64,000 nt of DNA from Acidobacterium sp. S8. Its GTDB lineage: Bacteria; Acidobacteriota; Terriglobia; Terriglobales; Acidobacteriaceae. The stretch is taken from positions 145,491-209,490 of the forward strand of contig NZ_LMUM01000026.1 of the NCBI RefSeq assembly GCF_009765985.1. Reading direction: 5' to 3'. The position numbers and the translations under genes are program-made. Below the pieces are notes generated by a model, which did not search any database, was not told the DNA's origin, and saw only the letters and a list, made by a program, of their open reading frames with translations. The first letter of the stretch is position 1. Each line of letters starts with the position of its first letter. Positions 40,159 through 50,571 of this stretch are shown in pieces.

Positions 40159-41064
40159 TTATGCCCCGGGGAATCCGAACATCAGCCACGACTGATTGGC
40201 TACCCAATCCGGATATAGCGCCGTCATCTGATCGAACAACTCATGGTCGGATGTCGCAGTTTTCTGTAGCCGATCAAAATCCTGCAGGTAACGCTTGGTG
40301 TCCTGGATCGTCGAGGGAGAGTCGGGCGCGCCAGGCTTCTTATGACCGGCGACAACAATCGCCGGGTTCAGCGCTGCTAACCGGTCCAGCGCCGCAATCC
40401 AATTCTTTCGGCTGTCGGGGGTGGTGTCGCCGACGTACATGCGGCATTGGTTGTACACAACGTCGCCAGCGACGATCAGGCCGATCGACGGAACGTATAG
40501 AGACGTCGAATCGGGACAATCGGTGCGGCCCTGCTCGATGATGCGCAATTCGTGGCCTTCAAGCGTGAAGGTGTCGCCCTTATAGGGCTCGGGTCCAAGC
40601 AACTTCGTGGGCACTTGTCCTGGAAACATTCGGCGGGCTAACTGTTGCACTGGCGGAGACAAATACATCTGTATGCCCTCCACCGCCTTGGGCGTTGCGA
40701 TCGCCCGAGCGCCTGGGAAACGGTCGAGCAGAACGCTCAAACCGTAGAAGTGGTCGAAATGCGCATGCGTTATATAGATGGTCTCCAGGTTCCGGTTATG
40801 CAGCGCAATCCAGTCCGCGAGCGCCTCGGCCTCAGCCACCGTGGTCATAGCGTCCACCAGTACCGCGTCGTACTCGCCGAAGATCAACGTCGACGTGGCC
40901 GGATCAAAGCCGAGCGGCTCACCGAAGGGCCTTGGCCGCTCGCCGACCATAGCCTTTCCCGGGGCGGTGAAAACGTTCACACTAAGCGTGTTCTTGGTGT
41001 CTTTCAGTCCAGTTGTCCCGTCCATTTTGTACTCCCTTTGATGTGAGAGCGAGGGGCCGTTCAA
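40159..41064 (-). CDS. MBL-fold metallo-hydrolase
   Basis: YITHAHFDHFYG, TDCPDSTSLYVPSIGLIVAGDVVYNQ, VVAGHKKPG. Confidence 0.93.
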   Translation of the reverse strand: MNGPSLSHQREYKMDGTTGLKDTKNTLSVNVFTAPGKAMVGERPRPFGEPLGFDPATSTLIFGEYDAVLVDAMTTVAEAEALADWIALHNRNLETIYITHAHFDHFYGLSVLLDRFPGARAIATPKAVEGIQMYLSPPVQQLARRMFPGQVPTKLLGPEPYKGDTFTLEGHELRIIEQGRTDCPDSTSLYVPSIGLIVAGDVVYNQCRMYVGDTTPDSRKNWIAALDRLAALNPAIVVAGHKKPGAPDSPSTIQDTKRYLQDFDRLQKTATSDHELFDQMTALYPDWVANQSWLMFGFPGA

Positions 41065-41135
41065 GCGAGACTAGCAGAAGGAGGATGAAGATTATCGTGC
41101 TCTGCTCCTATTCATAAAAAAATGATCGACGCCAA

Positions 41136-41489
41136 CTAATGCAAGAGCGATTCCCAGTTAGCTGGCACCCTTCCTGCCGGGCCGGGAACGGGCTGGTTTT
41201 TCGGATGCGTATGCGGCGGAATCAACTCCACACCTTTGATCATCCCCTGCTTCTCGTAATCGAAGAACCAATCCTCACCCGGCTCGAAGCTGGCAATGAT
41301 CGGATGCCCTGTCGCTGCCGCATGTTGGGATGCATGCTGGCTCGGAGAACTGTCACAGCAACCGATGTGCCCACACTCCGCGCACCGGCGGAGGTGAAAC
41401 CACCAGCCTCCCGGTGACGCCAGACATTCCACACAGCCGGTGCCACTCGGTTTCGAAGCAGGGTTGATTCCGCGCACACCCTTTTTCAT
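41136..41489 (-). CDS. UBP-type zinc-finger protein
   Basis: CVECLASPGGWWFHLRRCAECGHIGCCDSSPSQHASQHAAATGHPIIASFEPGEDWFFDY; start MKKGVRG proposed. Confidence 0.85.
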   Translation of the reverse strand: MKKGVRGINPASKPSGTGCVECLASPGGWWFHLRRCAECGHIGCCDSSPSQHASQHAAATGHPIIASFEPGEDWFFDYEKQGMIKGVELIPPHTHPKNQPVPGPAGRVPANWESLLH

Positions 41490-41860
41490 CTCCGATTCTC
41501 CCTTCGTGCCTCTGTTCGCAAAGCGTGTCGAGCCAAAAGAATCCGAGCTCTCGTCGCCAATGATACCTGTGAGCTGCGTTTCGATCACCGCTGGGCCTGC
41601 AAGAGTGGCGCAGAGCCAATGACCTCGCCTCACCAAAAGGTGGGCAACCTCCCGTCGATCCGAAGAGTGATTTACCGGAAAGTCAAACGCCTGCCATGAG
41701 CCGGTTCGAGCAAGACCTGAAGACGCCTTTCCCGTAATCCTTCTACAATTCGGGCAAGCCAATCGCCTCCTTGGCAAGACTGACAGATCGGCTAGCTATC
41801 GCGCAGCATGGAGGGTCAGATTGTGTATTGGGTTCGAACCATTAAAACGAAAGGCTATTT

Positions 41861-42571
41861 ATGTCCGACAAGAAAACAGCAATCATAACTGGAGCCTCGG
41901 GGGGCATTGGCGCAGGTTTGATCGAGGGGTTTCTGAGAGAAGGTTATAACGTCGTCGGAACGTCTCGTGGAGCCGGTCGAGAGTTGACTGCTTCAGGAAG
42001 CCTGGTTCTCGTCAATGGTGATATAGGCAAGGAGCAAACGGCTGCCGATGCTGTCGAGGCAGCGATCAACAACTTCGGAGCCATCGATGTCCTGGTGAAT
42101 AACGCTGGCATCTTCTTAACCAAGCCATTCACTGAGTTTACGACTGAGGATTTTGACGCCCTTGTCTCTACTAATCTGCTCGGATTCTTCTACATCACGC
42201 AGCGCACCGTGAAAGAGATGCTTAAACGGAAATCGGGGTGCGTTGTAAGCATCACTGCGGCGCTTGCCGATCGTCCAATCGCCGGCGAAAATGGCTCGAT
42301 TTCGATGATGACGAAAGGTGGCTTGAATTCAGCAACCCAGAATCTCGCAATTGAGTATGCAAAAGATGGTATTCGCTTTAATGCCGTAGCCCCAGGCGTT
42401 GTGGATACACCAATGCACCGCAGTGATCCCAACGACTCGACGTTGCAGCCGACCATGCAAATGGCGACGGTGAAGGACGTTGTCGATGCAGTTCTTTACC
42501 TGGTACGGGCAGGTCACGTGAGCGGAGAGATTCTCCACGTGGATGGCGCCGCTCCGGCTCGTCGTTGGTAG
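41861..42571 (+). CDS. SDR-family oxidoreductase
   Basis: TGASGGIGAGL, NNAG, VVSITA and C-terminal VSGEILHVDGAA. Confidence 0.93.
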   Translation: MSDKKTAIITGASGGIGAGLIEGFLREGYNVVGTSRGAGRELTASGSLVLVNGDIGKEQTAADAVEAAINNFGAIDVLVNNAGIFLTKPFTEFTTEDFDALVSTNLLGFFYITQRTVKEMLKRKSGCVVSITAALADRPIAGENGSISMMTKGGLNSATQNLAIEYAKDGIRFNAVAPGVVDTPMHRSDPNDSTLQPTMQMATVKDVVDAVLYLVRAGHVSGEILHVDGAAPARRW

Positions 42572-42760
42572 GCCGGAAACGATATTGAATCGTCTTGCGG
42601 TGACGCCAACCACAGTCCGTCGTGACATCGAACTATGAACACACTGTTTGGCCACTGAAGCGAATTGGTTGCCGGTCTCCTGGAAATTGACTGGGCAAAG
42701 CTGTCCCGATGCACGAAGATAAAAGGATTCCAGCCGGGCGCTGGATTCGACGAGGTACGA

Positions 42761-44518
42761 ATGGCCCGATTGCTCTCGGTAAATGTCGGTCTGCCGCGCG
42801 ACGTAACATGGAACGGAAAAACTGTCCGAACCGCAATCTGGAAATCCCCGGTTACGGGACGGCGAATGGTGCGCAAGCTCGATATCGATGGTGACGGACA
42901 AGCCGATCTCTCGGGCCACGGTGGGGAGCAGCGCGCCGTTTTTGTTTATCAGATGGACTCTTATCACTATTGGGAACGCTTTCTCGGACGTAATGACTTT
43001 ACCTTCGGCCAGTTCGGAGAGAACTTCACTGTTGAGGGACTTCCTGATAATGAGGTCTGCATCGGCGATCGATACCGCATTGGTGGTGCGATATTTGAAG
43101 TATCGCAGCCACGCGTGACGTGCTTTCGGGTCGGCATTCGCATGAATGAACCGCGGATGGCAGCCCTGCTCGTGGCACATCACAGACCAGGGTTCTACTT
43201 TCGCGTGTTGCAGGAGGGAGAAGCTGGCGCAGGCGATGACATTGTAAAAATTGCTGATGGTCCGGAGCGAACCACTGTGGCCGACGTTGACGCCCTCCTG
43301 TATCTGCCAGGACATTCCAGCGAGCAACTGCAACGCGCACTGCGGATTCCTGCACTTAGCAAAGGCTGGCAGAGTTCATTCCAGGCAATGCTCCAACAAG
43401 ACTTGAGCTCAAAAACTACGGTGGGAAATCCAGGACTCGCCTATGAGGAACAAGCGCCAGCATGGCCAGGCTTTCGACAGATGCGAGTTGCGAATATTAA
43501 TAAAGAAAGCGATAACGTAACTTCCTTCATTTTGTCGTCAATCGATGGGCAGCCTCTTCCTCTATGCCAGGCGGGTCAATTTGTTGTTTTAAGGCTGCTC
43601 GTCGATCCGGACAAACCGCCGGTTCTTCGCAGCTATTCGCTGTCTGATCTGCCTGCAACCGACCATTTCCGAATCAGCGTCAAGAGCGAATCGAACGGGA
43701 TTGGAAGCTCATTTCTGTGCAATCATGCGCAAGAAGGCGATGTATTGGATGTTAGTGCACCGCGAGGAAACTTCACTCTGCGTCCAAGCCAGGGTCCTGT
43801 GGTTCTGCTGAGCGCTGGAGTGGGCGCAACACCCATGATGTCGATGCTGCACACACTCGCCGCCGAAGGATCGCAACGAGAAGTCTGGTGGATCTATGGA
43901 GCGCGCAATCGCGTCGACCATCCATTTGCAGAAGAATCGCGTGAATTACTGAAACAGCTCTCTCGCGGACGAGGATACATCGTATACAGCAGGCCTACTG
44001 CAACCGACCAGGTCGGGGCAGACTTCGATGCTCCCGGGCACATTGACACACCGTTGCTGGAAAGAATTGGCGTGTCACAGGGTAGTGACTTCTATCTGTG
44101 CGGCCCATCCTCCTTCTTGCAGAATATGCGCGACGGGCTACGAAACTGGGATGTGCTCGCCGGGAATGTGCACACGGAAATTTTCGGTTCCCTCGAGGCT
44201 ATTACCCCTGGTATGGTGCAGGTTGATCACACTCCTCATCTGCCACAAGGGCCGCCTGGATCGGGCCCCCAAGTCTCATTCGCACGTAGCGGTATTACAG
44301 CCTCCTGGGATCCGAAATTCACGAGCTTGCTGGAACTCGCGGAAGCATGCGACGTTCCGGTCAGATGGTCGTGCCGGACCGGAGTCTGTCATACCTGCAT
44401 GACCGGTCTGATCGCCGGATCGATTATTTATAACCCTGAGCCACTGGAGAGGCCCGCTTCCGGGAACGCGCTCGTATGCTGTTCCCAGCCAAACGGGGAT
44501 GTCACTCTGGATCTTTAA
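42761..44518 (+). CDS. MOSC - FAD/NAD reductase - 2Fe-2S ferredoxin fusion protein
   Basis: MOSC (GHGGEQRAVFVYQMDSYHYW...GQFGENFTVEGL), FNR module (LRSYSLSDLPATDHFRISVK), ferredoxin (CRTGVCHTCMTGLIAG...CCSQP). ATG at 42761 preferred. Confidence 0.93.
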   Translation: MARLLSVNVGLPRDVTWNGKTVRTAIWKSPVTGRRMVRKLDIDGDGQADLSGHGGEQRAVFVYQMDSYHYWERFLGRNDFTFGQFGENFTVEGLPDNEVCIGDRYRIGGAIFEVSQPRVTCFRVGIRMNEPRMAALLVAHHRPGFYFRVLQEGEAGAGDDIVKIADGPERTTVADVDALLYLPGHSSEQLQRALRIPALSKGWQSSFQAMLQQDLSSKTTVGNPGLAYEEQAPAWPGFRQMRVANINKESDNVTSFILSSIDGQPLPLCQAGQFVVLRLLVDPDKPPVLRSYSLSDLPATDHFRISVKSESNGIGSSFLCNHAQEGDVLDVSAPRGNFTLRPSQGPVVLLSAGVGATPMMSMLHTLAAEGSQREVWWIYGARNRVDHPFAEESRELLKQLSRGRGYIVYSRPTATDQVGADFDAPGHIDTPLLERIGVSQGSDFYLCGPSSFLQNMRDGLRNWDVLAGNVHTEIFGSLEAITPGMVQVDHTPHLPQGPPGSGPQVSFARSGITASWDPKFTSLLELAEACDVPVRWSCRTGVCHTCMTGLIAGSIIYNPEPLERPASGNALVCCSQPNGDVTLDL

Positions 44519-44542
44519 AAGAGAAATGGGAGGAGTCCAATC

Positions 44543-45148
44543 ATGCGTTCTGATATTGTGCCCGGCGGTATTTTCCCCGACTACGAACTGCCCGATCACA
44601 CGGGCAAACTGCGCAAGCTCAGCGAGCTACAGGGCGACGACCCGCTAGTCCTTACGCTTGCGCGCGGCCACTATTGTCCAAAGGAGCACCAGCAGCACTT
44701 GGAACTCGCCGCGTTCTACCCGAAGATCGCAGTGGCGTACACTCAGGTCGCCACGATCGCTACCGACGATCACCATACTCTTCAGGAATTCCGTGCGTCG
44801 GTGGGAGCGGTGTGGCCCTTCCTTTCGGACCCCGACCGAAAGGTTCAGAAGGATCTCGACATCCAGGAGTACACCGACCCCGAGCACAATCCGATGATCC
44901 CGCATACACTCGTGCTCAAGCCGGGCCTTGTGATCTACAGCAGCTATAACGGCTACTGGTTCTGGGGCCGTCCATCGGTCATCGATCTTTGGCGCGATCT
45001 ACGCGCTGTGACAAGCGAAATCCGCCCGGACTGGGATCTTTGTACTCCAGGGCTTCGCGAGGCATGGAATGCGGGTGACTTCTCGCGGTTCCACGGGTGG
45101 AACAAGCAGGCCAATGTGGAAGACTCCCCGATTGCAAGGAAGAAATAG
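44543..45148 (+). CDS. Peroxiredoxin/redoxin-domain protein
   Basis: GGIFPDYELPDHTGKLRKLSELQGDDPLVLTLARGHYCPKE. Confidence 0.88.
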   Translation: MRSDIVPGGIFPDYELPDHTGKLRKLSELQGDDPLVLTLARGHYCPKEHQQHLELAAFYPKIAVAYTQVATIATDDHHTLQEFRASVGAVWPFLSDPDRKVQKDLDIQEYTDPEHNPMIPHTLVLKPGLVIYSSYNGYWFWGRPSVIDLWRDLRAVTSEIRPDWDLCTPGLREAWNAGDFSRFHGWNKQANVEDSPIARKK

Positions 45149-45644
45149 CACAGCCACCAATTTCGATCTGCTGCAGTGTTGAATAGCTCTAGAGGTAAAT
45201 CATGGCAGAGACATTAGAGACGAGAAACCCGATTTCACAAATGAATTTCCGATTCGCGCGCTTCCTGAGCGGAATGGTGCGGTGAAGCACTGAAGATCCC
45301 CCCGCTGCCTCTCGCGGTCGCCGACCATCCCGATATACAAAAACTATCCGCAAAGGGTCTTTTAGGCCCGCGGACTGCATGTGCGCCGGTTTGTCTGACA
45401 TTCTCCGCCGTTCTCGCGAGTAACTTGGTCCTAGACGCCTGACTGTGCGCCGGTCCGTAACGCCTGTCTTCCGCAAGTTACGACCGTCCTTGTCACTGTA
45501 ACGGCAGATGTCAACATTCCACCTGGACGAGTCGGCTTCTCGGACACCTGTTTTCTGCGAACCGGTCCAGATGTGGGATTAATTCCGCGGCTAACTATCT
45601 TCATTTGGAACTCTCCTTTGGCCGTCGCGGGTCGAGCGACCGGT

Positions 45645-46547
45645 TCAAGCCACCAGCAGGATCTTCCCGCTACCGCCTTGTTCCGCCTCTGCCTGAGCCT
45701 TGGCCGCTTCGCTGAGTGGCAGTCTCTCGCTGATCGGGATTACCAACTTGCCATCCCGCACCGCTGCCGCCATGAACTCGAGAGTCTTCCTGTCGAAATG
45801 CGAGAATACCGGCACCACCTTTACCGACGGGTACTTCGCGGCGTCCTGGGGAGCTCCGACCACCGAGGCAAACACCCCTCCAGGCTTGACCTTGGCGATC
45901 ATTTTCCCCGCAGTTCTTCCGCCGACTGTATCCGCTACCGCATCGAGCGGCGAAAGACTCGCAATCACGTCGTCGTCGTCGGTTGCGACCATCTGATCCG
46001 CACCGATGGTCTTTGCCTGGTCCATTTGTTTCTGCAAAACCCCGGCGATCACAGTCGCCCCGCGATCCTTCGCAGTGAATACCGCCGAACGCCCGACATT
46101 TCCTACAGCGCCTACGACGAGAACCGTCTGGCCCGCTTGGATTCCCGTGGCTGAAAGGAGCTGGTTGCCGGTCACCGTCACCAGCGGCAGGGCCGCGGCC
46201 TGGATCAAATCGAGCCCCTTGGGGACCTTCGCCAGAACCGCGGCTTTCACGACACAGAGTTCGGCGTACGTATTGTCCGCCATGGCGAACACCTGGTCGC
46301 CGACGGAAAAGCCTTCCACTCCCGGCCCCAGCTTCGTCACGGTTCCGGCAAGGTCGACTCCGATCAGCCCCGGAAAAGTCATAGGATAGAAGTCTTTGGT
46401 TAATCCGGCGCGCCGCTTGTAGTCGATCGGATTCACGCTGGTGGCGGCGATCCGCACCAGCACCTCACCCGGACCCGGAGCCGGGTCAGGGTAATCCTCG
46501 AACTTCAGTACTTCAGGACCGCCATATTGGTGGACAACAATTGCTTT
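45645..46547 (-). CDS. NADP-dependent quinone oxidoreductase-like (MDR superfamily)
   Basis: MKAIVVHQYGGPEVLKFEDYPDPAPGPGEVLVRIAATSVNPIDYK. Confidence 0.92.
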   Translation of the reverse strand, partial: KAIVVHQYGGPEVLKFEDYPDPAPGPGEVLVRIAATSVNPIDYKRRAGLTKDFYPMTFPGLIGVDLAGTVTKLGPGVEGFSVGDQVFAMADNTYAELCVVKAAVLAKVPKGLDLIQAAALPLVTVTGNQLLSATGIQAGQTVLVVGAVGNVGRSAVFTAKDRGATVIAGVLQKQMDQAKTIGADQMVATDDDDVIASLSPLDAVADTVGGRTAGKMIAKVKPGGVFASVVGAPQDAAKYPSVKVVPVFSHFDRKTLEFMAAAVRDGKLVIPISERLPLSEAAKAQAEAEQGGSGKILLVA

Positions 46548-46570
46548 CATGATTCCTCTCCGAATTCGCA

Positions 46571-47587
46571 TTAGTGAACAGTTGGATGAACTGGATTCGT
46601 TGGCGTGGACCCACTTTGCTGTGCAGACCGGTGCTGCTGCGGGTGCCCGATCTCGAGGACGATCTTGCCGGACTTGTGGGGTGCGCCAGCCAGCATGGCC
46701 TGCGCCCGGCGCGCCTCGGAAAATGGCAGGATTGAGCCCACACGCGCTGTGATTCTGCCCGCGTCAAACAAAGTTGTGAGCGTCCGCAGGCGTGCGGTGG
46801 TCACCTCAGCGTAGAAGAAAATAGCCCCCGCTGGCAGCGGCTGTGTGGAGACCGAGGTGACGAGCTTACCTCCAGGTTTCAACCGAGCAACGCAGCGCTG
46901 AAGCGTACTGCCCCCAACCGTGTCGAGGATGGAATCCACCTGCGGCGGGTCCTGCTCGAATGCTGGCTTGCTCGAGTCGACGATCGATTTCACGCCGAGG
47001 GAACGGAGCAGGTCTTCGTCGTCGAAACGGGCGATAGCAACGACGTGGATTCCTGTGCCTACGGCCATTTGTACGGCGTAGGCCCCGACGTTCCCGGCGG
47101 CTCCGACAATCATTACCGTTTGTCCGCGCGTCGCTTGTGCATACTCGAACAGCATTTGCCAGGCCGTCACCGCGATGACGGGAGCCGATGCAGCTTCCAG
47201 GTAATTCAGGGATTGCGGTTTGTGGGCGACCATCCCAGCCGTGGCCACGGCGAACTCAGCCTGGGCGCCACAGAACTGCGGGTTGGTGACGCCATAGACT
47301 TCGTCGCCCGACGCGAAGTCCGCAACGCCGGGCCCGACCTTTTCGACTACACCGGAGAGGTCCGAACCGAGGGTGAGCGGAGGTTGCGGACTGACCTTGC
47401 TGTTGCCTTCACGGATGAGAGCGTCCCATGGAGCGACACCGGCGGCCGCCACGCGCACCAGAATTTCGCCGGGGCCCGGCGACGGCACCGGAACATCCTC
47501 GACCACGACGACGTCGGGCGGGCCGAAGCTATGAATTCTGGCTGCTTTCACGACTCTTTCCTCCTTAGCGTGACGATGCGCGAGCAC
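46571..47587 (-). CDS. NADP-dependent quinone oxidoreductase-like (MDR superfamily), paralog
   Basis: KAARIHSFGPPDVVVVEDVPVPSPGPGEILVRVAAAGVAPWDALIREG; VMIVGAAGNVGAYAVQMA. Confidence 0.92.
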   Translation of the reverse strand: MLAHRHAKEERVVKAARIHSFGPPDVVVVEDVPVPSPGPGEILVRVAAAGVAPWDALIREGNSKVSPQPPLTLGSDLSGVVEKVGPGVADFASGDEVYGVTNPQFCGAQAEFAVATAGMVAHKPQSLNYLEAASAPVIAVTAWQMLFEYAQATRGQTVMIVGAAGNVGAYAVQMAVGTGIHVVAIARFDDEDLLRSLGVKSIVDSSKPAFEQDPPQVDSILDTVGGSTLQRCVARLKPGGKLVTSVSTQPLPAGAIFFYAEVTTARLRTLTTLFDAGRITARVGSILPFSEARRAQAMLAGAPHKSGKIVLEIGHPQQHRSAQQSGSTPTNPVHPTVH

Positions 47588-47615
47588 TCACTCCAATAAA
47601 GTAGGCCGGCGCGGT

Positions 47616-48227
47616 TCAACGCGTCTCATACGGGTGGAAGATGTAGTCCTTCGCCTTCACTGCTGTATGGCAGGCGTTGCCGCAGTCTGAGGGGCTTTTG
47701 GCATCGGGCGAGAACTTGCCCGATGGGGCATCGTAGTTGAACACCGCGTATCCCCACCCGCCCCCGTTTTTCGGAAATCGCTTGCTGTCTTTTTCCATGA
47801 CGAAAACCTGGGCAAGGACATCTGCCACATCCACGTCGAAAGGGGCTTCCTTGCTCTTCTTCGGCTTCCACTGAATCTTCACGATTCTGGAGCCCTCCTG
47901 AAAAGGTTGGCCGTTGCCGGGAGTGCCGGCTTTGTATGCCTTGATCATGGCCGGATTGGCGACAATTATCTTGAGCACTTCGGTGGTCCGGGCGGGCCCG
48001 ACGACAGCCCAATCCTCGTATCCTCTGAAGTCGGAGAACGCAATTCCACTCGGCGATTTCAGCGAATACTTGTCGTCCACGTTAACGGCCTTCGCGAGGG
48101 AAACGGCGAGTGCTGCCGCGGCTGTCGCGACGATGGTGATGCCGGCAATACGCTCCATGAAGGTTCGCGTATCTGTTTTCTGCTCCTGCTGCTTATGTGC
48201 GGCGGATCTCGTCGGAATTTCGGTCAT
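47616..48227 (-). CDS. Cytochrome P460-family protein
   Basis: FRGYEDWAVVGPARTTEVLKIIVANPAMIKAYKAG...WGYAVFNYDAPSGKF...CGNACHTAVKAKDYIFHPYETR. Confidence 0.9.
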   Translation of the reverse strand: MTEIPTRSAAHKQQEQKTDTRTFMERIAGITIVATAAAALAVSLAKAVNVDDKYSLKSPSGIAFSDFRGYEDWAVVGPARTTEVLKIIVANPAMIKAYKAGTPGNGQPFQEGSRIVKIQWKPKKSKEAPFDVDVADVLAQVFVMEKDSKRFPKNGGGWGYAVFNYDAPSGKFSPDAKSPSDCGNACHTAVKAKDYIFHPYETR

Positions 48228-49409
48228 GGTGTGTTCTCCCTCACAAAGACAATTTCATGGGTCCGATCAACGTGCATCTCGAATGGTTGCGATTAGGCCA
48301 GACGCGAGGACAGGAAACAATAGGACGAAGGTATCGAACGATACCTTCATATTGCTGGACGAAAAGAGTCTGCGTCAACGCGTTCGGCGTCGGATGACCT
48401 CTACGTCCGTAAGTCAAGGTCCAGCGCAGATCGTTTTACGCTGGAAGAGCCCGACGGGACAGTCTACGAAGACGGCTGCGACGAAATTGCTATCAAGTAC
48501 GTAACTGCCGATATGAAGCTGCGCCGGGATGGCCTTCGAAGAAGCAGTGTAATGAGCTCCGGTGATTATCCAGCCTTCAACTTGCCTTGAAAATAGGTAA
48601 TGGGAAACGCCGTAGTATTCACTGATTTCCAGTCAGGGACTTTCCACTTGGACGAGAAGTCGCCTTTCCGGAGAAAGTGGCCGACCGTCCAACTATTGCT
48701 AACAGGCCAATGCATTCAGCGAATAGGGCCCCGGTCCCGTAAAGCGCGCTTGTGGAAACGATCAATGGCACCCCTATTGGACCCTAATCGAACCCAAGAC
48801 TTCTGCCTTCCTGACCTTTGCCCGAGGTCGCCAAAAAGCTAAAGCGTTCTTAAACCGAAGGTTAAATGGAATATTTGAAGGTACTTACGGAGACAGCTAT
48901 TTGCGATCGGGGAAGTTGACGTAGCAGCGTTAGACCCATGTCCTCCGCCCAAGTGAGGCAGAGGACATGGATTCAATAAGGGAGCTGCTCGAAGAACGCT
49001 AACGCGGAGCGTCCTCTCCTACTTGACCAACTCCTGAGCGAACGCCTCGATCGTTGTCGGCCCGTGGAACGTCTCTGTTCCCGAATTGCCGAAGTGTATC
49101 CAGGCCGAGTTGAAGCACCTCACCATTTCGATATAGAGCCCTGTCCGATCATGGCGTACCCATCGCTTCCAAAACGTTCTGCCAGGCAGCTTCGGTTAAT
49201 TGCACGCCCTTACCTGTGCCGTAAAGCAGGTCGGGACGCGTCTGCAAAGTGAGTTCTCAGGGGACCCTCTGCAGAGCACCGAAGAGGGGTGGACGAATTT
49301 GCGGAAATAGCGGCGCGCGCCTGCTAGGCACAGCGGGGGAACAGCGAAAAGGAGACCCACATGTACAATTCGTACCTGCGTTAGAACACAAAGATTAAGG
49401 GGTCTGGAA

Positions 49410-49814
49410 ATGGCTGAGGAAACGATTTTAGAGAAGGCTGGTGTTGCTGTCGGAGTGGGGCTGGGAGTTGCGTCGAATGTAGCTGATGCCGTCAAGTCGG
49501 CGTTTGGATCTGCTGTGGATACCGTGACAGGGGTCCTGAGTCCAGCGCCCGCCAAATCCGCTGCAAAAAAAGCTGCGGCTCCCAAAAAGGCTACTAAGAA
49601 AGTGGCAATAAAGGGCGTTTCTAAGAAGGCGTTTGCCAAGAAAGCTGCTAAGAAGTCCGCTGTTAAGGCTGCTAAAAAGGTGGCTCAAAGAGCCATCAAA
49701 AAAGCAGCTCCGAAAAAGGCTGTGAAAACAGTTGCAGCTAAGAAAGCCCCGGCTAAGAAAGCCGTGAAGAAATCCGCAAAGAAGACTGCGAAAAAAGCCG
49801 CGAAGCGTCGGTAA
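49410..49814 (+). CDS. Lysine/alanine-rich histone H1-like (AlgP/HC-like) protein
   Basis: Short hydrophobic N-term, then repeated KKA/AKK motifs to ...KKTAKKAAKRR. Confidence 0.8.
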   Translation: MAEETILEKAGVAVGVGLGVASNVADAVKSAFGSAVDTVTGVLSPAPAKSAAKKAAAPKKATKKVAIKGVSKKAFAKKAAKKSAVKAAKKVAQRAIKKAAPKKAVKTVAAKKAPAKKAVKKSAKKTAKKAAKRR

Positions 49815-49829
49815 TAACTGTGAGGGCAA

Positions 49830-50084
49830 ATGGCAAACGATAAGGCGAAGAAGAACGCCGCGAAGAAGATAGAAAAAGCGGTCCGGAAAGCTGTGAAGAA
49901 GGGTCTGACCGAGAACGCGGTCGACAAGGCCGTTTCACAGCTAAAGCTGCTCCGAAAAAACCCGTTGGTAAGGCTGCTGCGGCAGCTGATGCTCGGGAAG
50001 CCAAGACTGCCTGATATTTCGGAACTGCCGTCATCCCGGGTCTGCCAACTCGCGGATTTTCTCCCTCAACGCTTCAGTCTCTAG
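49830..50084 (+). pseudogene. Second lysine-rich DNA-binding-like ORF, probably frameshifted
   Basis: MANDKAKKNAAKKIEKAVRKAVKKGLTENAVDKAV; the other frame continues FTAKAAPKKPVGKAAAAADAREAKTA*. Confidence 0.55.
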
Positions 50085-50571
50085 CGTGGACTCAGTGATT
50101 CGTACCGATCGGTCCGACAAAAACCTCAAGCGAGTCGAATACGAATTGCAGGGAGAATCCGCCGACGCTGTCGTGTCTGTCCTTCGTTCACTAAACAGGT
50201 GGTCGCAGGAACATCTCACTTCAAGTGCGCATACAAGCCCAGCCACCACACAAAAAGGGATATAGCGACTAAAGTATGTTGCTCCTAGGCGATCAGACGT
50301 CGAGCAGGAGAACGCGCCCTGGGCGCAGTAAAGGGGAAAGGTGCAGGAAGAGGGAACGAGCCTGTTAAGAAACTCGCCGATCGCTATTTTGTGGGGCTGG
50401 ATTACTGACGAAAAGCCGACTTAGCACTACCAATCGAATGCGGGGTGCTTAAGCGATCAAGGCTTATGTATCTCGCACGCACAAGCTCTGATTGCGTTTC
50501 ATCTCGACGACCTGTCTCAATACTTCATAGCGCTCAGATGTACGCACTCTCTCGGTTACCTCCAACAGCTC

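Noticed and set aside
42329-43333. 334-aa minus-strand ORF
   Set aside because: Antisense to the SDR and MOSC-fusion genes, which have clear domains.
48240-49400. Several short ORFs between the cytochrome P460 and histone-like genes
   Set aside because: No consistent frame or recognisable domain; likely eroded intergenic DNA.
50086-50265. 59-codon GTG-start ORF (VDSVIRTDRSDKNLKRVEYELQGESADAVVSVLRSLNRW...)
   Set aside because: Coding-like but no ribosome site or family support noticed; too weak to list as CDS.
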